From Apoderus coryli (lineage: Eukaryota; Arthropoda; Insecta; Coleoptera; Attelabidae), in NCBI GenBank assembly GCA_911728435.2, contig OU452198.1:29665902-29729901 (forward strand): DNA of 64,000 nucleotides, written 5' to 3'. The translations under genes and the position numbers were made by a program. Under the pieces are notes generated by a model. That model had not been told where the DNA came from. It saw only the letters and a program-made list of their open reading frames with translations, and did not search any database. Below, one piece after another: positions 22,263 to 33,310 of this stretch; position 1 is the stretch's first letter, and each line of letters begins with the position of its first letter.

Positions 22263-24640
22263 ATTTCTATTAAATCCATATTCTTATATTTTCTATTTTC
22301 ATTCGTTACAATAATAATTGTTTGCAGCAATAGTACATTAAACAATGGTACAAAGATTGAGCCACTGAAATTGTTCTTTAATTCATAACTAAAGAAACTT
22401 TTGTTTTTGTTGCCAAATTCAAAACGCAGTTGCTTATTGCCAAGTATATTTTGTAACTGATTTTTTGGATCTTATAAATATAGTTACTGACTTATGAACC
22501 GATTACCTACCCAAAATATTCCATATATGCACGTTCGCTCTAATGCATAATTTAGATTTAGAGCCTCACCGAATCAAATAAATTTGGCAATTTAGCATAG
22601 GGAATTTAGTAGCTTTAAGCAATTATCATGTCTACCCTAACAGCAATAATCAAAATAATGTTTGTAGATAGGTACTTACATACACGGTTGTCCAATATAA
22701 CAGGAAATATTGCAGCTAAAATAGATATAGCCAAACAAGTTGCGTCTACAAAATATGTGGATGTGTCGTTGTTCTCTAGATACAACCTTCACATACGCAA
22801 AATAACGAACAATTTCTTAAAAAAAAACAAAAAAAAACAAAAATCTCAATTTACTCTTTACTTATCGTCTAGCTTCCCTTTTCAAGTATTCAAGTAATAT
22901 GTACAATTATGGTTATTCTGGGATATAAAGACCTCTGCTCCATCTGAGCTTTGCATGAAGCAATTCTTTCAGAATTGAATCTGCATAGTATGACCAGCTA
23001 TCAGCGTTGAATGACATTGCAAACATTGCTTTTTTATTTGTTTATCTTTGCTATTTTGGAATTTTAACAGTTTACAAAGTGAAATTCCGCAATGTGCTAA
23101 GGGAACGCAAATTTCCTGTAGAGCTGTAGAACGCATTATGAAGGATCATTTGCGACTATGTAAGCGAAATATGTATTTAAACTTACTCTTGAAGTTCAAA
23201 AAGGTTGGTTTAGTGATAAAAATAGATACAAACATGTTTTGAGGATGGCGTGAAGTTTTTGTTGATCGGCGATTGAGTGGGATTTGACATATTAAAAACC
23301 TCTTTAGCAAACTGAATAGACGAACCATCACTTATTTATGTATTACTCTATTATATATACGTTTATCTATATTTAAAAGTCCAAAAGCTTTTAAACAAAT
23401 TTCAGAGCTTTTTTTTTAAATTTCTTATTCCTCTGGATTCACAGTTTAATTTGGTGTACTTAGACATAATTGGTTACCTCAATGAAATTGACAGAAATTA
23501 GACATGTAATCGATATGATGCAGAGATGGGTAATATAATAATTACCTATACAAGAACACACATTCGTCGTCTCTCTAGTAATTGGATTTTTAAAATACGC
23601 GTAGGCATGATTAGTTATCAGTATGAGCATATTATACATGTAATAATTAAGTATATACTGGTTAAAGAAACAGAATAATATGTTTAAGTACTTCATAAAA
23701 TAAATATTAGAAAGAACTGATTTAGTTTTAATTCTATGGGGTAAAATTGAAACAATTTGTTTTGGCGTCAATTTGTTGTTATTATGTTAAATACAAACTC
23801 TAATTCCTTTGTAACAATGGCGCAGATTTAACAATGGTGTGTGTATCGACTAGACACCCATTTAAAACATAATAATATAAATGAAATAGGCAAGTTAATA
23901 TCAACTTTTGTTATAACCGGAATTCGTAGGAATGTAAAATAACTAGTTTAAATAGCCCAATTTTCAGAATAAGTCTATGCCTATTATTGCCAAAAACGTC
24001 TTTGATTAGACATAACAGCTGAGCGATTTTTATAGTTTTGAGATTTACTATTTAAAATCTACATATTTTACATAGGTACCCCGTAAAAATTTTGTCATGA
24101 AATTACTGAATTAATTTAGTAGACCTATTATGGATAACCCTGTTTTGGCAGTAGCAGAAAGCATAATTTACCAAAGCCGGTACAGCATATATGAAGTGTA
24201 TTGAATTAGGTAGGTAGCTTGCGTATTACTCACTCCTATTATAAACACAACTAATGGTTATACAGCATTAACATACATATGTAATACATGAGTTTAAGAT
24301 TGCGTATTAAGCGGCTATGTAATCAAGACATATTATGCACTGTTAAACATGAAATTCTACGACGAACATCTACGTTATCTCATTTCGATTATCTAAAAAT
24401 CGAGTATGTAAACATGAATGCTAGAAAATTTAAAAAATCTAGTGTAGGTTTTCCAACGGTCAATTCAAGAATAGGATTAAGGTAAGGGAGAGTTGCCCTG
24501 CTTAAGAACAAAAATATATAGTTAATCAAAAATAACTTAAGCTACAAAAATATCTTTGGCCTCTACATCTAACGACTCAAAAAATAAAAAAATCGGTTCT
24601 GTTGCCCCAAAACTTTCCCGACAAGATAGAATACAATCAT
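22263..24640. other. AT-rich non-coding stretch
   Basis: No recognisable gene. Short ORFs at 22628-22897, 23048-23242, 23460-23771 and 24288-24485 lack family signatures. The first ends in a low-complexity Lys/Asn run. Confidence 0.45.
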
Positions 24641-24835
24641 TTTTTTTCTTGTATTATTGGAATTTTGTCATGAAAGACATTCAACCAGCGTAAGTGTGGA
24701 CCAACAGTTTAGCGTGGAATCCGAACCACGGTCCTGGACTACCATCCGCCAGCACCCACGACTATGTAGTCAATAACTACTTGACATAGGCAAGTCTACC
24801 GACTCGGCCGGAAGCACCGTCCACCCATACAATCA
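24640..24835 (-). repeat. tRNA-derived SINE-like sequence
   Basis: On the minus strand there is an A-box-like GGCCGAGTCGGTAGAC (about 24797-24812) and about 70 bases later a B-box-like GGTTCGGATTCC (about 24718-24729), with a moderately GC-rich body. The A-B distance is longer than in a tRNA gene, so this is not an intact tRNA. A short stretch at the left edge (TATTATTGGAATT) resembles 42450-42466. The class call is inference. Confidence 0.4.
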
Positions 24836-25261
24836 CTATCAACGCGACCAGGTATTTGACTACCATGATCGCATCGACAGGTGCTTGAACATAATATAAT
24901 AATAATAATCATGACTGGTACTTGATAAAAATTCATGGCAAACTTTTGTATTTAAACAACCGTTTAAAATTTGTTTAATAATTTTATTAAAGAAAACTAC
25001 ACATATATGTTTCACCATAAAGTGGCTTCGTCAGGTGTTAGATTTAAACTGAACTACTTTTACAAAAATTCTTTGCGTAAGATAAGAAAATGACGGGAAA
25101 GAAGGAAAAAAAATTAACAAATGGAAGAAATAATAATTGTTTAATTACACTCAGGTACCAGTGGGAGGAAATGATTTTTTTAATAAAATTAGTAAAAAAC
25201 TTTAAAAGGTTTTTTATAGATCTACATTTTAATATAATATAATACATAATAATAATTATTT

Positions 25262-25366
25262 TCTGAAGTAATCCATCTATCGAGGTGTGAATAGTATGAT
25301 TTGAATAAAACGACGTCTACTCCATTTTGTGGAGTAGACGTCGTTTTATTCAAATCATAATAATAA
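25262..25366. repeat. Near-perfect palindrome, minimal relative of the 57.9 kb element
   Basis: ATTTGAATAAAACGACGTCT, CTCCA and a short TTTTG loop are followed by the exact complement (about 25301-25356). The left flank (CTGAAGTAATCCATCTATCG) is shared with 57845-57864, so the two loci contain related elements, this one having lost its middle. Confidence 0.8.
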
Positions 25367-25372
25367 TTATTA

Positions 25373-27693
25373 CACAGGCCAACAAAATGAAAAAAAAAAT
25401 TTGGTGCCAGAAATCTAACATCTGATTTTAGATGTTTTTAATGTGCTGATTCCAAAAATGCCACCAGATTTTTTCTATCAGCTCTAGTTTTTGAGATACA
25501 CGTTACAGGTTAAATGATATATTTTTTTCTGATAAAGGACAACAAATAAAGAGATAAATATGTACTTAATCGTCAAAATAGGAATTTCCCAGAATCTAAT
25601 TAGCCAAATGGATACCTGGAATTGTCCCTGACCCAATGTTCCTATACTAGGAACTACTCAATACAATGCTCTTACTTACTTTTATACCTGTAATTGCCTA
25701 TGACCCGATCCTTCTATACCTGCTTGGCTGTACTTGATTTAGTATATTACTGAGTTTTCCCAAGTAAAGTTGTGCTATCATTTTGTGTAAATTTTGGTCG
25801 TTTTGTAGTATCAAGACACTAAACGAAAAAAGGATTTCTGACTTTGTGAAAAGAGCTTATCTTGCCTATATTGGCGTTCATTTAGGAGATCAAGATAAAT
25901 CTTGGGCCCCACATTTCATATGTAAAACATGTGTTGAACATTTGCGACAGTGGACAACTGGAAAGAGGAAGTGCCTAAAGTTTGGTGTACCAATGGTTTG
26001 GAGAGAACCGCGGAACCATCATGACGACTGCTATTTTTGTCTCGTTAATATTAAAGGCATAAATAGAAACAATAGACACAAATGGACATATCCTGATCTA
26101 GATTCTGCAAGAAGGCCTGTAGTGCATTCGGAAGAAATACCCGTTCCATCATTCAGCAGTCTACCCAAACTGACAGAAGATGATACAGAAACATCAACGT
26201 CTGACGAAGTTAAAAGAATTCAATCAGAAAACGACAGCGATTTTGAAGCAGATTTAGCAACTCCGCAGTGTTTCAATCAAGAAGAACTAAACGATCTTAT
26301 AAGAGACCTGAATTTCTCAAAGGAATCCGCTGAATTACTTGCATCCAGATTAAAAGAAAAAAATCTACTTTGTCGAGGTACTAATATTACATTTTATCGT
26401 AAAAGAGATAAGGATCTGCTGCCTTTTTTCACTCAGGAAAATGACTTGGTATTCTGTAACAATATAAAAGGGCTCTTAGAAAAAATGGGTTTGCCTGAAT
26501 ACACTCCAGATGATTGGCGCCTTTTTATTGACAGTTCAAAACGTAGTTTAAAATGTGTTCTTTTACATAACGGTAACAAATATGGCTCAATTCCTATTGG
26601 TCATTCTACTACCATGAAGGAAGAATATGAAACAATAGCATTAGTTTTGAGAAAAATTAAATACGAAGAACATCAGTGGTCAATTTGTGTTGATTTAAAA
26701 ATGATTAACTTCCTCCTTGGACAGCAGAGTGGTTATACAAAATATCCTTGTTTTTTGTGCCTTTGGGACAGCAGAGCTAAAAATGAGCACTGGGTTAACA
26801 AAAATTGGCCTTCAAGAGATGTCATGATTCAAGGAATACAAAACGTGATCAACGAACCTTTGGTTTCAAGAGAAAAAATCTTACTTCCGCCCTTGCATAT
26901 CAAGCTAGGCCTAATGAAGCAATTTGTGAAGGCCTTAAATCGAGATGGAAATTGTTTTGGGTATTTGTCACGTAAATTTCCTGGCATTAGCACGGAAAAA
27001 CTAAAAGCTGGTATATTTGATGGTCCTCAAATAAGGCAACTTGTTAAAGATCCACAATTCACCACATCAATGAACGAGACTGAATCTAACGCTTGGAGTT
27101 CATTTGTTCAAGTAGTACAAAATTTTCTTGGCAATCATAAAGCAGACAATTACGTAGAATTAGTGGAAACTATGCTTTCAAATTTTAATATTCTCGGCTG
27201 TAACATGAGTATAAAAGTTCACTACCTCCACAGCCACCTAGATCGTTTTCCAGAAAACTTAGGTGATTGTAGTGAAGAACAGGGGGAAAGATTCCACCAG
27301 GATATTAAAACTATGGAAGATCGTTATCAAGGACGATGGGATAGCCACATGATGGCGGACTACTGCTGGAGCCTTCAGCGAGACTGCCCTAGTAAACTCC
27401 ATTCTAGAAAATCGTATAAAAGAAAATTTTTATGTGATTAGTGACTAATGTAATTATGTAAATTAAGTTTTTGCAATAAATACTTAAATCCATGTGTCTT
27501 TGTTTTTTTTAACTGTCAATAGTAATATTATATATTATAACAGTTATAACGTAAATTATATACACAATTTTTTAAAAAATCTCAAAAACTAGATCTGATA
27601 GACAAAATCTGAGAACCTTTTTACATTCTGCATCCAAAAATTACTCAGGAACAGTTAAAAAATCGCAGGCACCAAAATGTGTGTTGGCCTGTG
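25373..27693 (+). mobile_element. Apparently complete DNA transposon with CACAGGCC termini
   Basis: The left end starts CACAGGCCAACA and the right end is its complement, TGTTGGCCTGTG. Both are followed inward by TTTGGTGCC and, further in, by shared TCTATCAG.TCTAGTTTTTG, giving imperfect inverted repeats of about 170 bp. The element is flanked by a perfect 6-bp duplication, TTATTA (25367-25372 and 27694-27699). One long ORF lies inside. The duplication sits in a TAATAATAATTATTA context, so its exact length could be shifted by simple sequence. The 6-bp duplication does not fit mariner (TA), piggyBac (TTAA) or hAT (8 bp). I cannot assign a superfamily from memory. Confidence 0.8.
25783..27441 (+). 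CDS. Putative transposase of the CACAGGCC element (arthropod-expanded family)
   Basis: An uninterrupted frame of 552 codons fills most of the transposon. The N-terminus has Cys at residues 2, 8, 47 and 50, a zf-AD-like arrangement, then C83-x2-C86 with a nearby His. An acidic linker spans about 120-160. The core has FIDSSKRSLK (D250), ICVDLKMINFLLGQQSGYTK (D304), YPCFLCLWDSR (C323, C326, D329), LLPPLHIKLGLMKQFVKAL and EEQGERFHQD near 500. I recall these phrases from many uncharacterised arthropod proteins. D250, D304 and a later Glu could be a DDE-type site, which is inference. The frame opens with TTG after an in-frame stop, so the true start may be an upstream exon or a downstream ATG near 25993. 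Codon use and the lack of stops suggest a recent insertion. Confidence 0.75.
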   Translation: MCKFWSFCSIKTLNEKRISDFVKRAYLAYIGVHLGDQDKSWAPHFICKTCVEHLRQWTTGKRKCLKFGVPMVWREPRNHHDDCYFCLVNIKGINRNNRHKWTYPDLDSARRPVVHSEEIPVPSFSSLPKLTEDDTETSTSDEVKRIQSENDSDFEADLATPQCFNQEELNDLIRDLNFSKESAELLASRLKEKNLLCRGTNITFYRKRDKDLLPFFTQENDLVFCNNIKGLLEKMGLPEYTPDDWRLFIDSSKRSLKCVLLHNGNKYGSIPIGHSTTMKEEYETIALVLRKIKYEEHQWSICVDLKMINFLLGQQSGYTKYPCFLCLWDSRAKNEHWVNKNWPSRDVMIQGIQNVINEPLVSREKILLPPLHIKLGLMKQFVKALNRDGNCFGYLSRKFPGISTEKLKAGIFDGPQIRQLVKDPQFTTSMNETESNAWSSFVQVVQNFLGNHKADNYVELVETMLSNFNILGCNMSIKVHYLHSHLDRFPENLGDCSEEQGERFHQDIKTMEDRYQGRWDSHMMADYCWSLQRDCPSKLHSRKSYKRKFLCD

Positions 27694-27704
27694 TTATTAG
27701 TATT

Positions 27705-28637
27705 ACTACAAATTATGAAATAAAAAGCCACAATTATCCTCACAAATTCTTTTATTAGTTACCGGTTTCGACCCTCACGTGAGACCCATCATCAGACCAA
27801 GCTACAGATAATAGTTTTTTTGTGAGTAATCATAAAAGATGTCAATGATTAGAATTAAAATTTCAAAATCGTCAAAATCACAAAAGACCATAGGTAGTAC
27901 ACAAATTATGACAAGTACGTTAAAAACAATCAATCATTGTTAGGCCCGTGCAGTTTCAGATTCCATACAAAAAACATCCTAATAAGAGGTAGGTATATAC
28001 ATATAAAAGATAACAAAACAAAATTAATAAAAAAGTCAACTACCTACCTACTAAAAACTTAATACCTATATCAACAGGTACGTACAAAAACAAGCGCATA
28101 TCCATGTTAAGTTGGTTCGAAAAATACACTGTAAATAGAACTTAACTGGACTTTGAGGAGTAAATCATTATTTTAATTATCATGTCTTATAATTTCGAAC
28201 AATTCTAAGTAATTCAAAACAGTAGTCATAATATGTCGTGATTATGTAAACTGTTCTTGGTCAAATCATGATTTGATTGAAGGATATGCTTAGCGAATAA
28301 TGATTCTTCTGAATTAAGCCTTATACAACGTAGGTGTTCTTTAAAGCGTGGTTTGAAATTTCATTTTTGTATGTAGTAGTGTCCGCATGAACAGTTCAAC
28401 TTGTAAACTCCCGACCTAACCAATTTCAATACCTTGTCTTTATCTTTTATGATTATCCGCAATGAAACTAGTAGAATTGTAGGTACTTATTTCCCGTGGA
28501 ATGGTTTGTGTGATTATGAATGAGAATGATTATTTGTAGCTGGGTCTGATGGTGGGTCTCTCCTGAGACTAGAAACAGGCAATCAATAAAAATCATTTGT
28601 GAGGATAATTGGGGCCTTTTATTTCATAATTTGTAGT
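27705..28637. repeat. TIR element of about 0.93 kb
   Basis: Inverted ends of about 95 bp (ACTACAAATTATGAAATAAA at left, complement at right). The left arm has ACCGGTTTCGACCCTCACG...CATCATCAGACC and the right arm a diverged complement. The interior is AT-rich and non-coding. It lies directly beside the CACAGGCC transposon. The subterminal segment contains a hammerhead-like core, listed separately. Confidence 0.8.
27765..27795 (-). other. Hammerhead-like core in a TIR
   Basis: On the minus strand, CTGATGA is followed by one T, an imperfect stem containing the CTCACGTGAG palindrome, then GAAAC. The right TIR has a decayed version (CTGATGG ... GAAAC, 28546-28576). A canonical hammerhead has no extra base before stem II, so this may be a variant, a relic or convergence. 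Confidence 0.4.
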
Positions 28638-28730
28638 TATGGAAACCTCACACTGACTGAGATATTCAATATTATTATTATTGTATTATTTTTATTATTT
28701 AACTACTTTATTCAAAAATTATATTTTTTT

Positions 28731-28800
28731 TTGCAAGAGCTGGGATTTGAATACCCATGAACTTTCGCATGCAAAGCGCGCACTCTAAAGTTTTTTTAAT
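28731..28800 (-). repeat. SINE-like fragment with B-box
   Basis: On the minus strand GGGTATTCAAATCCC resembles a pol III B box and is followed by a short A-rich tail (positions about 28736 downwards). No A box was identified. Weak. Confidence 0.3.
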
Positions 28801-29220
28801 GTTACCTGAAAATGAGGCTTCTACCAGGTACTGATCAAAACCAGGGAATTTCATTTGTTGATAGCATGTTGTTGTTGAGCATTAACTTGATGATTTGTAA
28901 AACACCCAAAGACGAACGATGGACAGACAAATCCAACCAGTTAGGTATATATAGGTGATCAAGTAGTTCCTTAATCACAATGAGTATTTTGACCGTGCCA
29001 CATTATAAATCGAATATAATATGATTCACAAAAATAGAGTTCTGCGGATATAAATGTGTGGCAACCCCGCGGAGGGATTTGTTTATTATTTACACTTCAC
29101 GTTGACGTGTGGGGTGCGAGTAGTGCTACGTACAGTTTTATAACCCGAATTAAGTGAATTTTACGAGACTCTTTCACTTTACTGCATTTGTAGTGTGTAA
29201 AACTGTTTTTCCTTTAAATA

Positions 29221-30626
29221 ATGGGGAGAAAAAAGTGCTTAGTTTGCATGTCGAGTGATTTTCCGAGTCAGGTTACGTGTCACAAGTAAGTACAATGGCG
29301 AAGATTTTGGGATTTTGCAGCGACAGCAGTTAACATGAGTTGTTTAAATCTGCTATACATCTAGTTGAAAGATAGACAGTAATATAATAAACAACAATAA
29401 TTGTAAATTCATAAAATGCTTTGTATTTCATAATTTCTGAATTAATAGTATCATATCACAGGTAACGTAACGTTTCCGATAGGAAACAATATTATTACGT
29501 ACTTTTTATACGAAATAATGCTCCTACCGGCAGACCTGGACCTTCCCATATACCTTCCGTTCAGTATTCTCGGTGAGAATATTCTGCTGGAAGCCGGAGA
29601 GTGTCAGAGTTTTTAATGGATAATCTAACTTTTGTACTGTTGTTTGCTATTGAAATTGCAGTGTTTTCGTGGTCTCAAATTGGGTCTTGTTCTGCTACAT
29701 ACAAAATATATACCTACATATCCGGAAAAATTATGTCAAAATTGTTTTTAAATTTTTATCCATTTGGCAAATTCATTAAGCTTAAGCGAAGATACAAAAT
29801 ATTATATAAAATGTCAATGGGAAACTGTATTACGCATCAGACAAATAAATAAAGATTACGCTGTAAGTATACGAGTACTTACAATTGTTATTGGTATAGA
29901 GACAAACTGTTTGCTGGAACTGAAACGATAGTGTCTGAAAGGGTTGAAAACGTTACGTTACATGTATGATGATATGCACAGACCTTTAAGGAAGTACCTT
30001 ACGATAAAGAGAAGATATGGGATGTGGTGCAAGTGGGCACTATGATCCTATTTATTTTATTCATAGCAGTTATTCATGTTTTATTTATAGTATAGTACAA
30101 TAATTCTTGTAGGTGTCCCAGTGATCAAGCCGTAAGAAAAGGGTGGTGTACTTCTCTTGGTTTAAGTTTTGAAACGATCACTAAAAGTTCTTATGTTTGC
30201 TCACAACATTATTTCAACCAAAGAGACATTAGAATATTGGAAACCAAACATGCATATCGCACAAAGCCATTCCTGTTCGCTATGTTCAGTAAGTTAATAT
30301 TTTTGTGCGATTAGAAATATTACAATTTATTGAAAATATTTTTTAACAGATTATCCTCGGATTAGCGTCTACAGCTGAGGTTGCAAAAAGTATGACATTT
30401 ACAGCCAGTTCTTCAGAAACTCTGTCTGTGTCGGAAGTTGAGGGAGAAAAGTATGTGCAAAGCTATTCTAATCACATACATACTGGTCACCGCAACAATA
30501 AATTAAAATTTGTGCTATTTTTTTTTCAGCCTGACCCAGCATAATGTGGAGATTATGGACATATCAAAAAGTGACACATTAACAGCAAGTTCGTCTGAAA
30601 CCCTATCAATAATTGTATTGTTTTAA
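29221..30626 (+). CDS. THAP-domain protein, four exons, 140 residues
   Basis: Exons 29221-29285, 30113-30288, about 30366-30450 and 30530-30626 join in phase. Donors are GTAAGT, GTAAGT and GTATGT; acceptors end in AG, the last after a T-run. The product starts MGRKKCLVC and has the THAP zinc-binding set C6-x2-C9 ... C51-x2-H54, with P24 and W33 at the family positions and KPFLF where the AVPTIF box should be. After the domain two similar Ser/Thr-rich blocks (T-A-S-S-S-E-T-L-S) fall in exons 3 and 4. THAP domains bind DNA and occur in host regulators and in P-element and Kolobok transposases. No transposase domain follows. The exon 3 acceptor could be 9 bases further on without changing the frame. 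It may be a real small gene or the surviving 5' part of a transposon gene. Confidence 0.75.
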
Positions 30627-31306
30627 TACGTTCATTATTCATTAAAGAATCTAATCAATTGCAATAATTTGAGAACCGTCCGAATAGTTTTTTTTTGTTA
30701 CTTGCATAATATTTTTTATCTTGTCTAAACTTAGTAGAAACAGATTCAGTTTCTCAGGTCTAGGAAAGAGAAACGATTCATTTTAAATGTGGTTTCTTAT
30801 AATTAGTAAATGTCAAAACAAAAATTCATAATGCATTTAATAATAAATATTTTCATAACGTAGTTGTTTCCTTTTAATCTCAGACATCTATTATTTAATA
30901 AATTATATTTGAAAAAAAGCGACAGTTCCTGCGTAGGTATGTATTTATTATTGGAAACTGCAACCACGATTTCAAAAGATTATACTACGCCACTGACTTT
31001 TATTTACAACACTCCTGCTGTCATTTAAAAAGTAAATATTGACCTTTATGTTATGAAGATAAACATTGAAATTAGATGACATTTCTATTTTTGTTTATTT
31101 TTCTGAGGGTCACACTGCGAGAAATACTAATAGACTGTGGAATTAAATATATAAAATTGACAATAGAATGGCTTTAATGGAATCAAGAAGGATAGTAGAA
31201 TTGCGGGAAGAATACTGAGAAAAGATTATTGTCAATCAGGTAGTTGTATAGTTTATTTAAATGAGACGTATTTTGATACTCACGACGCGTTGTTGAAATA
31301 TTGTCA
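30627..31306. other. AT-rich non-coding stretch
   Basis: No gene or repeat boundary seen. It may contain the 3' UTR of the THAP gene. Confidence 0.4.
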
Positions 31307-31396
31307 CAACCGGTATATTGTAATAAAAATGTTGCATCCGGTCGAACTAAGTATTTTTCGCTTATTAATAATTTATAAAAGTTTATTAAAGTTTAT
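31307..31396 (+). repeat. Second copy of the 21.2 kb repeat
   Basis: Begins TGTCACAACCGGTATATTG and matches 21229-21335 over about 90 bp, including TTGCATCCGGTCGAACTA. It lies against the 5' side of the piggyBac coding region and probably replaced or truncated that element's left end. Confidence 0.6.
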
Positions 31397-31401
31397 AAAA
31401 C

Positions 31402-32940
31402 TCTGCCTGGTTCTATGTTGCCAGGGACGGTACAAAATGGTGCAAGACTGTTCCAAATAATCGGGTACGCACTAGAAAAGAAAATATCGTTACTCATCTT
31501 CCATGTGTGAAACCTTATGCAAAAAATGCTAAAACCGCATATGAATGCTGGAACCTATTTTTTAGTGATAACATGATTGCAGACCTCGTAAAATATACAA
31601 ATATAAAAATAAACCAAAAATCTTCTAATTATCAGGATAAAACTGTTGTCAAACCCACCACTGTTAGTGAAATCAAAGCTATGATAGGATTGCTTTATCT
31701 TGCAGGACTTTTTCGATCCAATCGCCAGAACCTAAATGATTTGTGACAAACAGATGGTACGGGTATAGACATTTTTCGAACAACAATGTGCTTGAAACGT
31801 TTTCAGTTTCTGCTGTGCTCCCTGCGCTTTGATAATATAGAAAATAGGAATGAAAGAGCTCGCATTGACAAATTAGCTCCAATTAGAGCAATGTTTGATG
31901 AGTTTGTTGCCAACTGCAAAGAGGCATATTCTCCTTCACAGTATCTAACAATTGATGAGAAATTGGAGTCGTTTAGGGGCAGATGTCCGTTCAAACAATA
32001 TATCCCCAACAAGCCATCTAAATGTGGCATTAAAGTACAAGCGTTGGTAGACGCACGTTCCTATTATGTAGTGAACCTAGAAATTTATGCCGGAAGGCAA
32101 CATGAAGGTCCATATAACGTGCCCAATACTCGATCAGCTATTGTGCAGCGACTTATAGAGCCTATATCAGGAACTCATAGAAACATAACTTTTGATAATT
32201 GGTATACCAGTTATGAGCTGATGATGAATCTTCTTGAAATACATAAATTGACATCTGTGGGCACTGTTAGAAAAAATAAAAGGTGTATTCCACCAAATTT
32301 TTTGTCTGTAACTAACAGAGAATTAAATTCGACCATATTTGGTTTCCAAAAAGACATAACAATTTTGTCTTACACTCCCAAACGAAACAAAAATGTTATT
32401 ATGTTATCGACTCTACATCATGACGCTAATATTGTTGACGATTCAGGAGAAAAACTCTTACCAGAAATTATAAGTTTTTATAATTTCACAAAATGTGGTG
32501 TAGACGTCGTTGATGAATTATCTGCGACTTATAATGTCTCCAGAAATTCCAGAAGATGGCCTCTTACAGTTTGGTTTTCTTTGCTCAATACAGGGGCTAT
32601 TAATGCTCAGGTAATATTTAGAGAAAATAACAAAGATTTTAAAACGGTTAGGCGTAAATTTATCAAAATGTTAGGTTTACAATTGATAAATGAACACATA
32701 AATTTACGCAAAAATAATCCAAGGATCACGCAAGAATTGCGCCGAAAAATTGGGGACATTATTGGCGAGAGTGATGCAGGACCAGCACCTAAACGATCTA
32801 AACATGTAGGAAGATGTTCAGCGTGTCCTAGACAGAAAGATCGTAAAACGAAATATTCTTGTACCACTTGTAAGTGTTATCTTTGTTTAGAACATGTTAT
32901 AGTTATGTGTGAAAGTTGTGCCAATTCAAACTCAGATTAA
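31402..32940 (+). pseudogene. piggyBac transposase with one nonsense codon
   Basis: The translation is open and in one frame from about 31411 to the stop at 32940, except for a TGA at 31744-31746 in the context LNDL-stop-QTDGTG, where the family normally has Trp. A TGG to TGA change explains it. The N-terminal part has KPYAKNAKTAYECWNLFF. The catalytic aspartates are readable: TIDEKLESF (D at about 31954), ITFDNWY (about 32194) and CGVDVVDEL (about 32503). The C-terminus has the Cys-rich zinc module (CSACPRQKD..., CTTCKCYLC, CESC). The initiating exon is lost. Near-intactness suggests recent inactivation, or that a shorter protein starting after the stop (ATG near 31786) is made. Confidence 0.88.
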
Positions 32941-33306
32941 AAAAAAATCTTATGTTTTAATTTGTTATAAATATTATTTTACGGATTATATATTCCTTTT
33001 AAGTAATTATAAGAATTTAATTTTGTTTTCTTATTAAATAATTATTTAATTTTTGCATAATTATTATTATGGATTTTTTTTCGTTTCAATTTAATATTGC
33101 CTCTACATCTTCCTTATGGCTATTGAAATAAATAATTACAAATATATGTTTTTTTTTTTATTTATTAAAAGGTTAACGGAACGCAAAAAATGTCGAAAAA
33201 ACCGTAATAATTTGTAAATATTTTTTTGGATTACAAATATTTCGTAGGGTCTCATAAACCCCACCTTACTAACAGTGTTATAATTTTTCACCTAACCAAC
33301 GCCGGG
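31402..33306 (+). mobile_element. piggyBac element, left end missing
   Basis: It contains the transposase coding region (31402-32940) and ends at ...CAACGCCGGG followed by TTAA (33307-33310), a normal piggyBac right terminus. The matching left end (TTAA CCCGGCGTTG) is absent, because the repeat at 31307-31396 borders the coding sequence. Without the left end it could not move by itself. Confidence 0.8.
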
Positions 33307-33310
33307 TTAA

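Noticed and set aside
24640..24835. tRNA gene
   Set aside because: A and B boxes are about 70 bases apart and no acceptor or anticodon stem can be drawn; SINE-like is the better reading.
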